Assembly: GCF_900103785.1 (NCBI RefSeq)
Contig: NZ_FNHE01000012.1
Location: forward strand, 112,144 to 176,143
DNA: 64,000 nt
Direction: 5' to 3'
Source of the DNA: Geodermatophilus siccatus
GTDB lineage: Bacteria; Actinomycetota; Actinomycetes; Mycobacteriales; Geodermatophilaceae
Each line of letters begins with the position of its first letter. Positions within the stretch are counted from its first letter, which is position 1. Shown in pieces: positions 52,723 to 62,205 of the stretch. The notes beneath the pieces were generated by a model. That model saw nothing but the letters and a program-made list of their open reading frames with translations. It made no database searches and was not told the origin of the DNA. Made by a program: the position numbers and the translations under genes.

Positions 52723-53044
52723 GGCACCGTTCCTCTCCAGGACGCAGCGGTTCCAGGACGGCGGTGCTCCTGCGGCATCGCCGCGGCGCCCAGGGTCCTC
52801 GCGGCGGCAGCACGTGGCAACGACCTGGTGCGCCCTGCGCCGGGACGGGCCCCGGAGCCGGACGGGCAGCGGCTGCCGGCCTCGGGCGGCCCGGTAGCGG
52901 GTGCCCTGACCGCACACCCCACCAGCCGACCCCGCCGACCCCCCCGACCGATCGGCGGGCGATCCTTGACGTGGCCGGAGCCACCTACCAAGCTGTCTCG
53001 CTGACCACAACAGTCCCGCATACCGCAACAGATATCGGAGGGTC
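52723..53044. promoter_or_regulatory. Divergent control region of betB and ABM-like genes
   Basis: These 322 bases contain no credible gene. The 80 bases nearest betB are AT-richer, with TTGACG at about 52967 as a possible -35, and two CAAC repeats (ACAACAG, GCAACAG at about 53005-53027) like the half-sites found before the Rieske genes. GGAGGG lies just upstream of the betB ATG. Confidence 0.4.
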
Positions 53045-54511
53045 ATGCCCAGCCTCTTCATCGGCGGCACCTGGCGGCCGGGGTCCTCGTCGGACCAGCG
53101 CGAGGTCGTCAACCCGTTCGACCAGAGCGTCGTCGCGAAGGTCGACGAGGCGACCGTCGAGGACGTCGCCGCCGCCGTCGGTGCCGCCCGGGCGGCCTTC
53201 GACGCGGGCGCGTGGTCGGGCACCCCGGCGGCCGAGCGCGGCGCGCTGCTGCGCCGCGTCGCCGACCTCCTGGTGAGGGACCGGGAGGACATCGCCCGGC
53301 TGGAGACCCTGGACACCGGCAAGACCGTCGGTGAGAGCCGGCAGGACGTCGACGACGTGGCCTCGGTGTTCCGCTACTACGCCGACCTCGCGGACAAGGA
53401 CCCAGGCCGCCTGGTCGACGCCGGCCGCACCGACGTGATCAGCCGGGTCGTCTACGAGCCCGTGGGCGTCTGCTCGCTCATCACGCCGTGGAACTACCCG
53501 CTCCTGCAGGTGTCCTGGAAGGTCGCACCGGCGCTCGCGGCCGGCAACACGATCGTCGTCAAGCCCAGCGAGGTCACCCCGCTGACCACCATCCGGCTCA
53601 CCGAGCTGCTGGAGGAGGCCGGCGCCCCCGCGGGCGTGGTGAACCTCGTCCTCGGTGGCCGCGAGGTGGGGGCGGCGATGGTCGAGCACCCCGGCGTGGA
53701 CCTGGTGTCGTTCACCGGCGGCCTCAGCACCGGGCAGTCGATCCTGCGGGCGGCGGCCGAGACGGTGAAGAAGGTGACCGTCGAGCTGGGCGGCAAGAAC
53801 CCCAACATCGTCTTCGCCGACGTCGACCTCGAGACCGCCGTCGACAACGCCCTGACGGCGGTCTTCCTGCACGCCGGCCAGGTGTGCTCCGCCGGCACCC
53901 GGCTCATCGTCCAGGACGAGATCCACGACGAGTTCGTCGCGGCCGTGGCCGAGCGCGCCGAGCGCATCCGCCTCGGCAACGGGTTCGACCCGGAGACCGA
54001 GAGCGGCCCGCTGGTCTCCGCGCAGCACCGGGCGGGCGTGGAGGAGTACGTCGCGGCCGGTGTCCGCGAGGGTGCCCGGCTCGTCACCGGGGGCCGCCGT
54101 CCCGAGGAGCCGGAGCTCGCCGGTGGGTTCTTCTACCTGCCGACGGTGTTCGCCGACTGCCGCCGCGACATGCGGATCGTGCAGGAGGAGTCCTTCGGGC
54201 CCGTCCTCACCGTGGAGCGGTTCACCACGGAGGAGGAGGCGATCGCGCTCGGCAACGACACCGACTACGGGCTCGCCGGCGCGGTCTGGACCGCCGACAC
54301 CGCCCGGGCCGAGCGGGTGGCGCGAGCCCTGCGGCACGGGACGGTGTGGATCAACGACTTCGGCCCCTACCTGCCGCAGGCGGAGTGGGGCGGGTTCGGA
54401 CGGTCGGGGAACGGGCGTGAGCTCGGGCCGTCCGGCCTCGCCGAGTACCGCGAGGCCAAGCACATCTGGCACAACACCGCCCCCGGGCCAGTCCGCTGGT
54501 TCAAGGGCTGA
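53045..54511 (+). CDS. betB: Betaine aldehyde dehydrogenase
   Basis: A 488-residue aldehyde dehydrogenase of the BetB type. ITPWNYPLLQVSWK, KPSEVTPLTT, the catalytic Glu in VTVELGGKNPN and the nucleophile Cys in GQVCSAGTR are present; the last is the form common in betaine aldehyde dehydrogenases. It should convert betaine aldehyde to glycine betaine with NAD, in the cytosol. It is followed 37 bases later by a permease gene on the same transcript and shares its locus with a choline dehydrogenase and a GbcA-like oxygenase, which supports this substrate. Confidence 0.85.
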   Translation: MPSLFIGGTWRPGSSSDQREVVNPFDQSVVAKVDEATVEDVAAAVGAARAAFDAGAWSGTPAAERGALLRRVADLLVRDREDIARLETLDTGKTVGESRQDVDDVASVFRYYADLADKDPGRLVDAGRTDVISRVVYEPVGVCSLITPWNYPLLQVSWKVAPALAAGNTIVVKPSEVTPLTTIRLTELLEEAGAPAGVVNLVLGGREVGAAMVEHPGVDLVSFTGGLSTGQSILRAAAETVKKVTVELGGKNPNIVFADVDLETAVDNALTAVFLHAGQVCSAGTRLIVQDEIHDEFVAAVAERAERIRLGNGFDPETESGPLVSAQHRAGVEEYVAAGVREGARLVTGGRRPEEPELAGGFFYLPTVFADCRRDMRIVQEESFGPVLTVERFTTEEEAIALGNDTDYGLAGAVWTADTARAERVARALRHGTVWINDFGPYLPQAEWGGFGRSGNGRELGPSGLAEYREAKHIWHNTAPGPVRWFKG

Positions 54512-54548
54512 CCTCTCCCCCCCACCTCATCCACCGGACGGACAGCCC

Positions 54549-56192
54549 ATGAGCGCGCACCCCACGCCGGATGGCGACTCCCACCTCGCCGAGTTCGGCT
54601 ACAAGCAGGAACTCGACCGCAGCATCGGCAAGTTCTCCAGCTTCGCGGCCGGCGTCAGCTACATCTCGATCCTGACCGGCACGTTCCAGCTGTTCTACTT
54701 CGGCTACGGCGCCGGCGGCCCGGCCTACCTGTGGTCCTGGCCGATGGTCTTCCTCGGCCAGCTGATGGTGGCGCTGTGCTTCGCCGAGCTGGCCGCGAAG
54801 TACCCCGTGGCCGGGTCGCTCTACAACTGGACCAAGCGACTGGGCAGCCGGACCACCTCGTGGATGACCGGCTGGATGATGCTCACGGCCTCGATCGTGA
54901 CGCTCTCGGCGACCGTCCTCGCCTACCAGATCACGCTGCCCCAGCTGTGGTCGGGCTTCCAGGTCGTCGGTGACGGCACCGGCACCTACGACTTCGCCGT
55001 CAACGCCGTCATCCTCGGCAGCGCCCTCATCCTGTTCACCACGGCGGTGAACGCCTACGGCGTGAAGCTCATGGCGCGGATCAACAGCGCCGGCGTCTTC
55101 ATCGAGCTGGTCGCGGCCGTGCTGATCATCGTGATCCTGGCCGTGGCGATGACCCGCAGCCCGGTCGAGGTCCTCACGGACACCGCCGGGATGGGCGAGG
55201 GCCGGGACCTGGGCTACCTGGGCGCCTTCCTCGTCGCCGCGCTGGCCTCGGCGTACGTGATGTACGGCTTCGACACCGCCAGCTCGCTGGGCGAGGAGAC
55301 GATCGACCCGCGGCGCACCGCCCCGAAGGCCATCGTCCGTGCGGTCACCGCGTCGTTCCTCCTCGGCGGCCTGATCCTGCTCTTCGGCCTGATGGCGGTC
55401 CAGGACCTGAACGACCCGCAGCTGTCCTCGAGCACCGGCGGCCTGCAGTACGTGCTGCTCCAGGTCGCAGGCACCGGGCTGGGCAAGGCGTTCCTGGTCT
55501 GCATCATGATCGCCATCACCGTGTGCTGCCTGGCGGTGCACACCGCGACGATCCGCATGATGTTCGCGATGGCGCGCGACAACAACCTGCCGTTCAGCTC
55601 CCGGCTGTCGAAGGTCGACCCCAAGCGCAAGACGCCGGTCGTGCCCGCGGTCGTCATCGGCGTCCTGTCCATCAGCATCCTGCTGATCAACATCCGGCAG
55701 CCGCAGATCTTCACGGTGATCACCAGCATCGCGATCATCATGATCTACCTGGCCTACCTGCTGGTCACCGTGCCGATGCTGCTCAGCCGGCTGCGGGGCC
55801 GCTGGCCGGTCCCCGGGGAGCGCAACGACGGGAGGTACTTCTCGCTCGGCCGCTGGGGCCTGCCGGTCAATATCCTGGCGGTGCTGTGGGGCGGGGGCAT
55901 GGCGTTGAACCTGGCCTGGCCGCGGCGCGAGGTCTACAACGCGACCGAGCCGCACCACTGGTACCTGCAGTGGGGTGCCTTCGTCTTCATCGGTGCCATC
56001 GCGCTGGTCGGGCTGGCCTACTACCTGCTGCGGGCCCGGCACAACACCGGCGTGCTGCCCGAGCACGCCGTCGGCACGGTGCCGGGTGCACCCGCCCCGT
56101 CGGGTGTCGGGACGGCGGTCCCGGCCGCGCGCCTCGGCGACCCGGACGAGGACCCGGGGCGCGCCGACGTCCCGGTGGGCGGCCTGCGCTGA
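54549..56192 (+). CDS. APC-superfamily amino acid/choline-type permease
   Basis: A 547-residue transporter with about twelve hydrophobic segments of the APC (amino acid-polyamine-organocation) fold. GKFSSFAAGVSYISILTG opens the first helix, and FAELAAKYPVAGSLYNWTKRLG is the signature loop. Related actinobacterial proteins import GABA, choline or other small cationic amines. Here the betB neighbour suggests choline, betaine or a precursor. The C-terminal 50 residues are hydrophilic. It is followed by a hairpin of the dispersed family. Confidence 0.82.
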   Translation: MSAHPTPDGDSHLAEFGYKQELDRSIGKFSSFAAGVSYISILTGTFQLFYFGYGAGGPAYLWSWPMVFLGQLMVALCFAELAAKYPVAGSLYNWTKRLGSRTTSWMTGWMMLTASIVTLSATVLAYQITLPQLWSGFQVVGDGTGTYDFAVNAVILGSALILFTTAVNAYGVKLMARINSAGVFIELVAAVLIIVILAVAMTRSPVEVLTDTAGMGEGRDLGYLGAFLVAALASAYVMYGFDTASSLGEETIDPRRTAPKAIVRAVTASFLLGGLILLFGLMAVQDLNDPQLSSSTGGLQYVLLQVAGTGLGKAFLVCIMIAITVCCLAVHTATIRMMFAMARDNNLPFSSRLSKVDPKRKTPVVPAVVIGVLSISILLINIRQPQIFTVITSIAIIMIYLAYLLVTVPMLLSRLRGRWPVPGERNDGRYFSLGRWGLPVNILAVLWGGGMALNLAWPRREVYNATEPHHWYLQWGAFVFIGAIALVGLAYYLLRARHNTGVLPEHAVGTVPGAPAPSGVGTAVPAARLGDPDEDPGRADVPVGGLR

Positions 56193-56254
56193 GGGAGGAC
56201 CACCCTCCCGCCCGCACCTCGCAGGCTCGGCGCGGGGCCCTGGAGGGTGGCCGG
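56193..56254. terminator. Hairpin element after permease gene
   Basis: GGGAGGACCACCCTCC pairs with GGAGGGTGGCC around a core with CACCTCGCAGGCTCGGCGCGGGGCC, immediately after the stop. It is nearly the same as the copy at 17806-17862. Confidence 0.6.
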
Positions 56255-56262
56255 ACGGTGCC

Positions 56263-58098
56263 GTGAGGGACGTCGCCGAGTTCCTGCAGGGCTGGCCACC
56301 GTTCGACGCGCTCTCCGCCGAGGAGCTGCAGCGGGTCGCCGACGCCGCCGAGGTCGAGTACCTCCCGGCCGGGACCGTGCTCATCGAGCAGGGCGAGGCA
56401 CCCGTCGAGCACCTGCGCGTCGTCCGCCGGGGAGCGCTGGACATCGTCCACGACGGCCGGGTCCTGGACGAGCTCGGTGTGGGGGAGCTGTTCGGACAGG
56501 CGTCGATGCTCTCCGGGCTGCCGGCCCGCTTCAGCGTGGTGGCCGCCGAGGACACGCTCTGCTACCGCATCCCCGCCGCGGCCGCGCGGCCGGTGCTGAC
56601 CCAGCCGGCCGGCCTGCGCTTCGTGGCCCGCTCGCTGCTCGCCGACCCGGTGCCGCGCCGGCACGACGTCGAGCCGGTCGTGGACGCCGCCCACCGCGCG
56701 GTCGCCGACCTGCTGCGCACCGAACCCGTCGTCTGTGCCCCCGGCACGCCGGTGCGGGAGGCCGCCGAGCGGATGACCGAGGTGGGCGCGACCGCGGCCG
56801 TCGTCGCCGTGCGCGGGGGCGAGCTCGGCATCGTGACCGACCGGGACCTGCGGGCGCGGGTCGTCGCCCGGGGGGTCGCCACCGACACGCCGGTCGAGGA
56901 GGTCATGAGCTTCCCGGCGCACACGGTCGCCGCCGACGGCATGAGCGGCGAGGTGCTCCTGGACATGCTGGAGCGGGGGATCCGGCACCTGCCGGTGCTC
57001 AGCCCCGACGGCCGCGTGCTGGGCGTGCTGGAGGACGCCGACCTGCTCGCCGCCGCCCCGCGCAGCAGCTTCCACCTGCGGTCGGCGATCGCCCGCGCCC
57101 GCACGGTGCAGGACCTGGTGGCCGCGTCCGCCCAGCTGCGCCCTGCGGTGCTCGCCCTCCACGACGCCCGGGTGGCCGCCACGGACATCGCCGGCATCCA
57201 CTCGGTGGTGTCCGACGCGCTGACCCGGCGCCTGGTCCAGCTCACCGTCGCCGAGGTCGGCGAGCCGTCGGTGCCCTTCACCTGGCTGGCGCTGGGGAGC
57301 CTCGCGCGCCGGGAGGCCGTGCCGTCGTCCGACGTCGACAGCGCGCTGGTCTGGTACGGCGCTGCCGACGAGGCCATGCAGGCCGAGCTGCGCGCCGTCG
57401 CCGAGGCCGTGGTGGCCGGCCTGGAGGCGTGCGGCTTCCCGGCGGACACCAAGGGCGCGGTCGCCGCGGCACCGCTGTTCATGCGGTCGTACGCGGGGTG
57501 GCGGGCGGCCGCGCAGAGCTGGCTCGCAGACCCGACGCAGGAGGCCGCGCTCGTGCTGGTCTCGCTGATGGTCGACGGCCGGCCGGTGTGGGGGATCCGC
57601 AACGGGCCGGCGCTGCCGGAGGTCTTCCGGGACGCCCGCCGCCACCCGGGGTTCCTCACGCTGCTGGCCCGGTTCGCGCTGGGCCACCGCCCGCCGACCG
57701 GCTTCCTGCGGGACTTCGTCGTCGAGCACGGCGGGGAGCACGCCGGCCGGCTGGACCTCAAGCGGGGCGGGCTGCAGCCGATCGTCGACCTGGCGCGCTG
57801 GGCCGGCATGGCCGCCGGCGTCACCAGCGCCTCCACCCCTGCCCGGCTGCGGGCGGCCGCGGAGGCGGGCACGCTCCCGGCGGACGACGTCCGGACCCTC
57901 CGCGAGGCCTTCGACCTGGTGCTGGAGCTCCGGCTGGACCACCAGGTCGAGCAGCTGCGGGCCGGCCGGCGGCCCGACGACCACCTCGCCCCGGCCGATC
58001 TGGACCCGGTGACGCGCGGAGCGCTCAAGGAGGCCTTCCGCGCGGTCTCCGCCGTCCAGCGGCGGCTGGCCGGCCAGCTCCGGCAGGGGGTGGTGTGA
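56263..58098 (+). CDS. cNMP-binding/CBS/DUF294 putative nucleotidyltransferase
   Basis: A 611-residue regulator-like protein. Residues 1-125 form a cyclic-nucleotide-binding domain (VLIEQGEAPVEHLRVVRRGALDIV, LGVGELFGQASMLSG), residues about 145-270 two CBS domains (VVAVRGGELGIVTDRDLRARVVARG, RHLPVLSPDGRVLGVL), then a DUF294 nucleotidyltransferase domain (LGSLARREAVPSSDVDSALVW) and its substrate-binding C-terminal domain. Such proteins accompany acetate or similar transporters with a DEDDh exonuclease, as here, where the exonuclease start overlaps its stop. GTG start. The role is probably control of carbon uptake or acyl-CoA formation; details are unknown. Confidence 0.82.
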   Translation: MRDVAEFLQGWPPFDALSAEELQRVADAAEVEYLPAGTVLIEQGEAPVEHLRVVRRGALDIVHDGRVLDELGVGELFGQASMLSGLPARFSVVAAEDTLCYRIPAAAARPVLTQPAGLRFVARSLLADPVPRRHDVEPVVDAAHRAVADLLRTEPVVCAPGTPVREAAERMTEVGATAAVVAVRGGELGIVTDRDLRARVVARGVATDTPVEEVMSFPAHTVAADGMSGEVLLDMLERGIRHLPVLSPDGRVLGVLEDADLLAAAPRSSFHLRSAIARARTVQDLVAASAQLRPAVLALHDARVAATDIAGIHSVVSDALTRRLVQLTVAEVGEPSVPFTWLALGSLARREAVPSSDVDSALVWYGAADEAMQAELRAVAEAVVAGLEACGFPADTKGAVAAAPLFMRSYAGWRAAAQSWLADPTQEAALVLVSLMVDGRPVWGIRNGPALPEVFRDARRHPGFLTLLARFALGHRPPTGFLRDFVVEHGGEHAGRLDLKRGGLQPIVDLARWAGMAAGVTSASTPARLRAAAEAGTLPADDVRTLREAFDLVLELRLDHQVEQLRAGRRPDDHLAPADLDPVTRGALKEAFRAVSAVQRRLAGQLRQGVV

Positions 58099-58775
58099 TG
58101 CTGTCCCTGCCGAGGCGGCCGGGGAGCGCGGCGGCGCTGGCTTACCGGGACGCCGCGCGGGTCCCCGCGGGCACGCCGTGGCGGGAGGCGTCGTTCTGCG
58201 TCGTCGACCTCGAGCTCACCGGCCTGGACCCCCGGCAGCACGAGATCGTGTCCTGGGGAGCGGTCTGCGTGGAGGGCGGCCGGGTCGTCTGCGGTACCGC
58301 CGCCGAGGGCCTGGCCCGGCCGGAGCGGGGGGTGCCGGCGGAGGCGGTGCGGATCCACGGGCTGCGTCCTGCCGACCTCGCCGACGCGCCGCCGCTGGCG
58401 GAGGCGCTCGACGGCCTGCTGCAGGTCATGACCGGGCGGGTCCTGGTGGCCCACGCGGCCTGGGTGGAGCGGGGCTTCCTCGGCCGCGCGCTGCGGGCAC
58501 GGGGGGTGCGGCTGCGGACGCCGGTCCTCGACACCTGCGCGCTGGGCCGGCTGTGGCTGGCCGGGACGGGGGTGACCCCGCCGTCCGTCGTGTCCCTGGA
58601 GGGCCTGGCGGGCGCGCTCGGGGTCCCCAGTTCCCGGCCGCACGAGGCGAGCGGGGACGCGTTCACGACCGCCCAGGTCTTCGTCGCGCTGGCCACGCTC
58701 CTGGAGGCGGCGGGCCCCGAGACGGTGGACACCCTCGCCGCGGCCGCCGCGCGGCTGCGCGTCCAGCGTGCCTGA
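58098..58775 (+). CDS. DEDDh 3'-5' exonuclease (DnaQ-like)
   Basis: A 225-residue exonuclease-fold protein. Motif I is VVDLELTGLDP (Asp and Glu metal ligands), motif II lies in VAHAAWVERGFL, and motif III is HEASGDAFTTAQVF with the His-x4-Asp spacing of the DEDDh type. It could digest nucleic acid or a nucleotide signal. It is coupled to the DUF294 gene by a TGATG overlap, an association known from many genomes; it therefore probably serves that signalling system rather than replication. Confidence 0.85.
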   Translation: MLSLPRRPGSAAALAYRDAARVPAGTPWREASFCVVDLELTGLDPRQHEIVSWGAVCVEGGRVVCGTAAEGLARPERGVPAEAVRIHGLRPADLADAPPLAEALDGLLQVMTGRVLVAHAAWVERGFLGRALRARGVRLRTPVLDTCALGRLWLAGTGVTPPSVVSLEGLAGALGVPSSRPHEASGDAFTTAQVFVALATLLEAAGPETVDTLAAAAARLRVQRA

Positions 58776-58778
58776 GGG

Positions 58779-58837
58779 GCGACACGACGACGGCCGCCGC
58801 CGACCCTCGGGGCCGGCGACGGCCGTCGTCGTGTCGC
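58779..58837. terminator. Long bidirectional hairpin terminator
   Basis: An 18-bp perfect stem: GCGACACGACGACGGCCG at 58779-58796 with its exact complement at 58820-58837, around a GC-rich loop. It starts right after the exonuclease stop and touches the convergent choline dehydrogenase stop. Confidence 0.85.
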
Positions 58838-60523
58838 TCAGGCCTGGCCGGCGACCTCGCTGACCGAAGCGGGCCGGTGCCGGTAGAACTCGACGTGCTC
58901 GGGGGCGAGCGGGGTGTTGCCGAGGATCAGGTCGGCGGCCTTCTCGGCCATCATCATGACCGGCGCGTAGATGTTGCCGTTGGTCACGTAGGGCATGGCC
59001 GAGGCGTCGACGACCCGCAGGCCCTCGAGCCCGTGCACCTTCATGCTCGTCGGGTCCACGACCGACAGCGGGTCGGTGCCCATCTTGGCCGTGCACGAGG
59101 GGTGCAGCGCGGTCTCGGCGTCCTTGGCCACCCAGCTGAGGATCTGCTCCGGGGTCTCGATCTCGGGCCCGGGGGAGATCTCGCCGCTGCTGAACTCGGC
59201 GAACGCCGGCTGCTCGAAGATCCTCCGCGCCACCTGCACCGCCTCGACCCACTCGCGGCGGTCCTGCTCGGTGGAGAGGTAGTTGAACCGCATGGCCGGC
59301 TTCACCCGCGGGTCCCGGGACGTGATCTTGAGGGTGCCGCGGGCGTCGGAGTACATCGGCCCGATGTGCACCTGGTAGCCGTGGTCGCCGGCCGGCATCG
59401 AGCCGTCGTAGCGGACCGCGATCGGCAGGAAGTGGAACATCAGGTTCGGGTAGGCGACGTCGTCGTTGCTGCGCAGGAACCCGCCGGCCTCGAAGTGGTT
59501 GGTCGCGCCGAGCCCCTTGCGGAGGAAGAGCCACTCCGCACCGATCCTCGGCTTGTTCCACCACTTCATCCCCGGTGCGATGGACACCGGCTGCTTGCAC
59601 GCGTGCTGGATGTAGACCTCGAGGTGGTCCTGCAGGTTCTCGCCGACTCCGGGCAGGTCGGCGACGACGTCGATGCCGAGGGCCCGCAGCTCCGAGCCGT
59701 TCCCGACGCCGGACAGCTGCAGCAGCTGCGGGGTGTTGATGGCACCGCCGCTGAGGACGACCTCGCCGGCGTGCACCGTGCGGACCGGCCCGCGGCCGCG
59801 GCGGTACTCCACGCCGACGGCGCGCTGCCCGTCGAAGAGCACCCGGGTGACGAAGGCGCGCGTCTCCACGGTCAGGTTCGGGCGGGACTCCACCGGGTGC
59901 AGGTAGGCGCGGGCGGCGCTCAGCCGGCGGCCGCGGTGCACGTTGCGGTCGAACGGCGCGAAGCCCTCCTGCCGGTAGCCGTTGACGTCGTCGGTGAGGG
60001 GGTAGCCGGCCTCCTGCACGGCGGCGAAGAAGGCCTGGAACAGCGGGCTGGTGGCCGGTCCGCGCTCGAGGACCAGGGGGCCGTCCTTGCCGCGGAACGG
60101 GTCGTCCGGCGCGGCGGCCGTGCAGTTCTCCATGCGCTTGAAGTAGGGCAGGCAGTGCGCGAAGTCCCACGTCTCCATGCCCTCGTCGGCGCCCCAGCGC
60201 TCGTAGTCCATGGGGTTGCCGCGCTGGAAGATCATCCCGTTGATGCTGCTGGAGCCGCCGAGCAGCTTGCCGCGGGCGTGGTAGACCCTGCGGCCGCCCA
60301 TCCACGGCTCCGGCTCGCTCTCGTACTTCCAGTCGTAGAGCCGGTTGCCGATCGGGATGGTCAGCGCGGCCGGCATGTGCACGAAGACGTCCCAGAGGGA
60401 GTCGTTGCGCCCGGCCTCCAGGACCAGCACCCGGTTGCCGGGATCGGCGCTGAGCCGGTTGGCGAGCGCGCTGCCCGCCGACCCCCCGCCCACGATGACG
60501 TAGTCGTACTGCTGCTCGCTCAT
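58838..60523 (-). CDS. betA: Choline dehydrogenase (GMC family)
   Basis: A 561-residue GMC flavoenzyme close in length and sequence to Bet[17 protein letters not shown] opens the FAD site, [18 protein letters not shown] and [16 protein letters not shown] are the two signatures, and [11 protein letters not shown] with [21 protein letters not shown] forms the active-site end. It oxidises choline to betaine aldehyde at the membrane. It is the last gene of a minus-strand operon with a Rieske ferredoxin and its reductase, which suggests electrons or products feed the same pathway. The ATG has AAGGAAC upstream. Confidence 0.85.
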   Translation of the reverse strand: MSEQQYDYVIVGGGSAGSALANRLSADPGNRVLVLEAGRNDSLWDVFVHMPAALTIPIGNRLYDWKYESEPEPWMGGRRVYHARGKLLGGSSSINGMIFQRGNPMDYERWGADEGMETWDFAHCLPYFKRMENCTAAAPDDPFRGKDGPLVLERGPATSPLFQAFFAAVQEAGYPLTDDVNGYRQEGFAPFDRNVHRGRRLSAARAYLHPVESRPNLTVETRAFVTRVLFDGQRAVGVEYRRGRGPVRTVHAGEVVLSGGAINTPQLLQLSGVGNGSELRALGIDVVADLPGVGENLQDHLEVYIQHACKQPVSIAPGMKWWNKPRIGAEWLFLRKGLGATNHFEAGGFLRSNDDVAYPNLMFHFLPIAVRYDGSMPAGDHGYQVHIGPMYSDARGTLKITSRDPRVKPAMRFNYLSTEQDRREWVEAVQVARRIFEQPAFAEFSSGEISPGPEIETPEQILSWVAKDAETALHPSCTAKMGTDPLSVVDPTSMKVHGLEGLRVVDASAMPYVTNGNIYAPVMMMAEKAADLILGNTPLAPEHVEFYRHRPASVSEVAGQA

Positions 60524-60590
60524 GTCGTGTTCCTTCACTGTCCGGGGGTGGTGGGGCGGCCGGGCAGGGCCCGCGGCCCGCGTGCAGCGG

Positions 60591-61763
60591 TCAGGGGAGT
60601 GCGGGCTCGGCGGACCGCAGCTGCCGGCGCCAGCGGGTGAACAGGCGGGGCTGGTCCACCCCGAGGACGGCGACGGGACGGCCGTCGCGCTCGTAGACGG
60701 CCAGGAAGCTGCGGTCGGCGCAGCTGCCCTCGACCACCCGCACGTCGTCGCCGTCCCCACGGGTCCCGGCGAACTGGATGCGGTGGCCGTACTGCTCGGA
60801 CCAGAAGTACGGGACCGCCGGCCTCGTGCCGGGGTCGGTGCCGAGCAGGGTGGCGACCGCGGTCGTGGGCTGCTCCAGGGCGTGCGTCCAGTGCTCCACG
60901 CGGACGGCTCGACCCGCCTCGGGGGACCAGGACGACGCGCAGTCGCCGACGGCGACGACCCCCGGGACGTCGGTCGCGCAGCGGGCGTCGGTGAGGACAC
61001 CGCCCTGCAGGGTCACGCCGGAGTCGGCGAGCCACTCCACGTTGGGGACGGCGCCGATGCCCACGACCACGACGTCCGCGGGCAGCCGGCGTCCGTCGGC
61101 CAGTTCGACGGCCTCGACCCGGCCGGTGCCGACGAGGCGGGCGACCCCCGTGCCGGAGAGCAGGCGGGTGCCGTGGTCGGCGTGCACCTCGGCGCAGACC
61201 GCACCCATCCGGGCCCCGAGCGGACCCGCCAGCGGGACGGGCTGGGTCTCGACGACGGTGACGTCCAGCCCGAGGCCACGGGCGGTCGAGGCCACCTCGG
61301 CCCCGATGAAGCCGGCGCCGATCACGACCAGGTGTCCGCCCGCCAGCAGGTCGGCACGCAGGGCGACGGCGTCGTCCAGGGAGCGCAGCACGTGGACCCC
61401 GGCGAGCCCCTCGGTCCCGGGGAGCCGGCGGGCGCGGGCACCGGTGGCCAGGACGACGCCGTCGGCCCGGACCTCGCTGCCGTCGGCCAGCCGCACCGCA
61501 CGGCGGCCGCGGTCCAGGCCGACCGCGGTGGTGCCCAGCCGCCAGTCCAGGTCGAGCGCCTCGTCGGCCGCGGTGCCCAGTGCGAGGTCCTCCCTGGTGT
61601 ACGTGCCGGCGAGGAACTCCTTGGACAGCGGCGGCCGGTCGTAGGGGGCGTGCGCCTCGTCGCCGATGACGACGACCCGTCCGTCGTAGGACCGCGCGCG
61701 CAGCGCGCGGGCGGCCGACAGGCCCGCCAAGGAGGCCCCCACGACCGCGACGGTCGCGGTCAC
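60591..61763 (-). CDS. NAD(P)H:ferredoxin reductase (Rieske oxygenase type)
   Basis: A 390-residue FAD/NAD-binding reductase. Two dinucleotide folds are visible: [17 protein letters not shown] at the start and [18 protein letters not shown] near residue 150; VVAVGDCA is the FAD-binding strand. The [14 protein letters not shown] motif is diagnostic for reductases of Rieske-type oxygenase systems. It should pass electrons from NADH to the Rieske ferredoxin, whose stop it overlaps by four bases (GTGA). Confidence 0.9.
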   Translation of the reverse strand: MTATVAVVGASLAGLSAARALRARSYDGRVVVIGDEAHAPYDRPPLSKEFLAGTYTREDLALGTAADEALDLDWRLGTTAVGLDRGRRAVRLADGSEVRADGVVLATGARARRLPGTEGLAGVHVLRSLDDAVALRADLLAGGHLVVIGAGFIGAEVASTARGLGLDVTVVETQPVPLAGPLGARMGAVCAEVHADHGTRLLSGTGVARLVGTGRVEAVELADGRRLPADVVVVGIGAVPNVEWLADSGVTLQGGVLTDARCATDVPGVVAVGDCASSWSPEAGRAVRVEHWTHALEQPTTAVATLLGTDPGTRPAVPYFWSEQYGHRIQFAGTRGDGDDVRVVEGSCADRSFLAVYERDGRPVAVLGVDQPRLFTRWRRQLRSAEPALP

Positions 61764-62086
61764 GCCGCGCCCTCGGCCGCCACCCCGACCTGGAGGTGGA
61801 CCACCCCGTCGACGACGGTCACCGCGTGCGTGCGCACCGGGGTCTTGGCCGGTGGGCCGGACGGCATCCCCGTCCGCAGGTCGAAGCAGGAGGCGTGCAG
61901 TGGGCACTCGACGGCGCAGCCCTCGAGCCACCCGTCGGCGAGCGAGGCGTCCTGGTGGGTGCAGGTGTCGTCGATGGCGTAGAACTCGCCGTCGACGTTG
62001 AAGACGGCGACGGGCGCGGGCACGTCGGCCGTCACGCGGATCGCCTCGCCGGGGGGCAGGGCGTCGGTCGGGCACACCGGGACCAT
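61760..62086 (-). CDS. Rieske [2Fe-2S] ferredoxin
   Basis: A 108-residue ferredoxin with Cys42-x-His44 (CTHQ) and Cys61-x2-His64 (CPLHASCF) binding the iron-sulfur cluster. It carries electrons from the adjoining reductase to an oxygenase, presumably the one at 63148. The ATG at 62086 is preferred to the GTG at 62092 because GGAG lies at correct spacing. First gene of the ferredoxin-reductase-choline dehydrogenase operon; its promoter region holds a perfect palindrome. Confidence 0.88.
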   Translation of the reverse strand: MVPVCPTDALPPGEAIRVTADVPAPVAVFNVDGEFYAIDDTCTHQDASLADGWLEGCAVECPLHASCFDLRTGMPSGPPAKTPVRTHAVTVVDGVVHLQVGVAAEGAA

Positions 62087-62104
62087 GGACACTCCGGATC
62101 GCTG

Positions 62105-62121
62105 GTTGCGCTCAGCGCAAC
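62105..62121. promoter_or_regulatory. Perfect palindrome, candidate IclR operator
   Basis: GTTGCGC-TCA-GCGCAAC, a 7-3-7 perfect inverted repeat in the divergent gap between the Rieske ferredoxin operon and the iclR-type gene, 19 bases upstream of the ferredoxin start codon. IclR proteins bind palindromes of about this size. Confidence 0.6.
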
Positions 62122-62205
62122 GGTCTGCTCTTGACGGAACAGCCTGGCGGCCCCTTCGGAGCGAGTCAAGGGCGCGATGTGAATCGATCTCTCTAGGCTG
62201 GGCCG

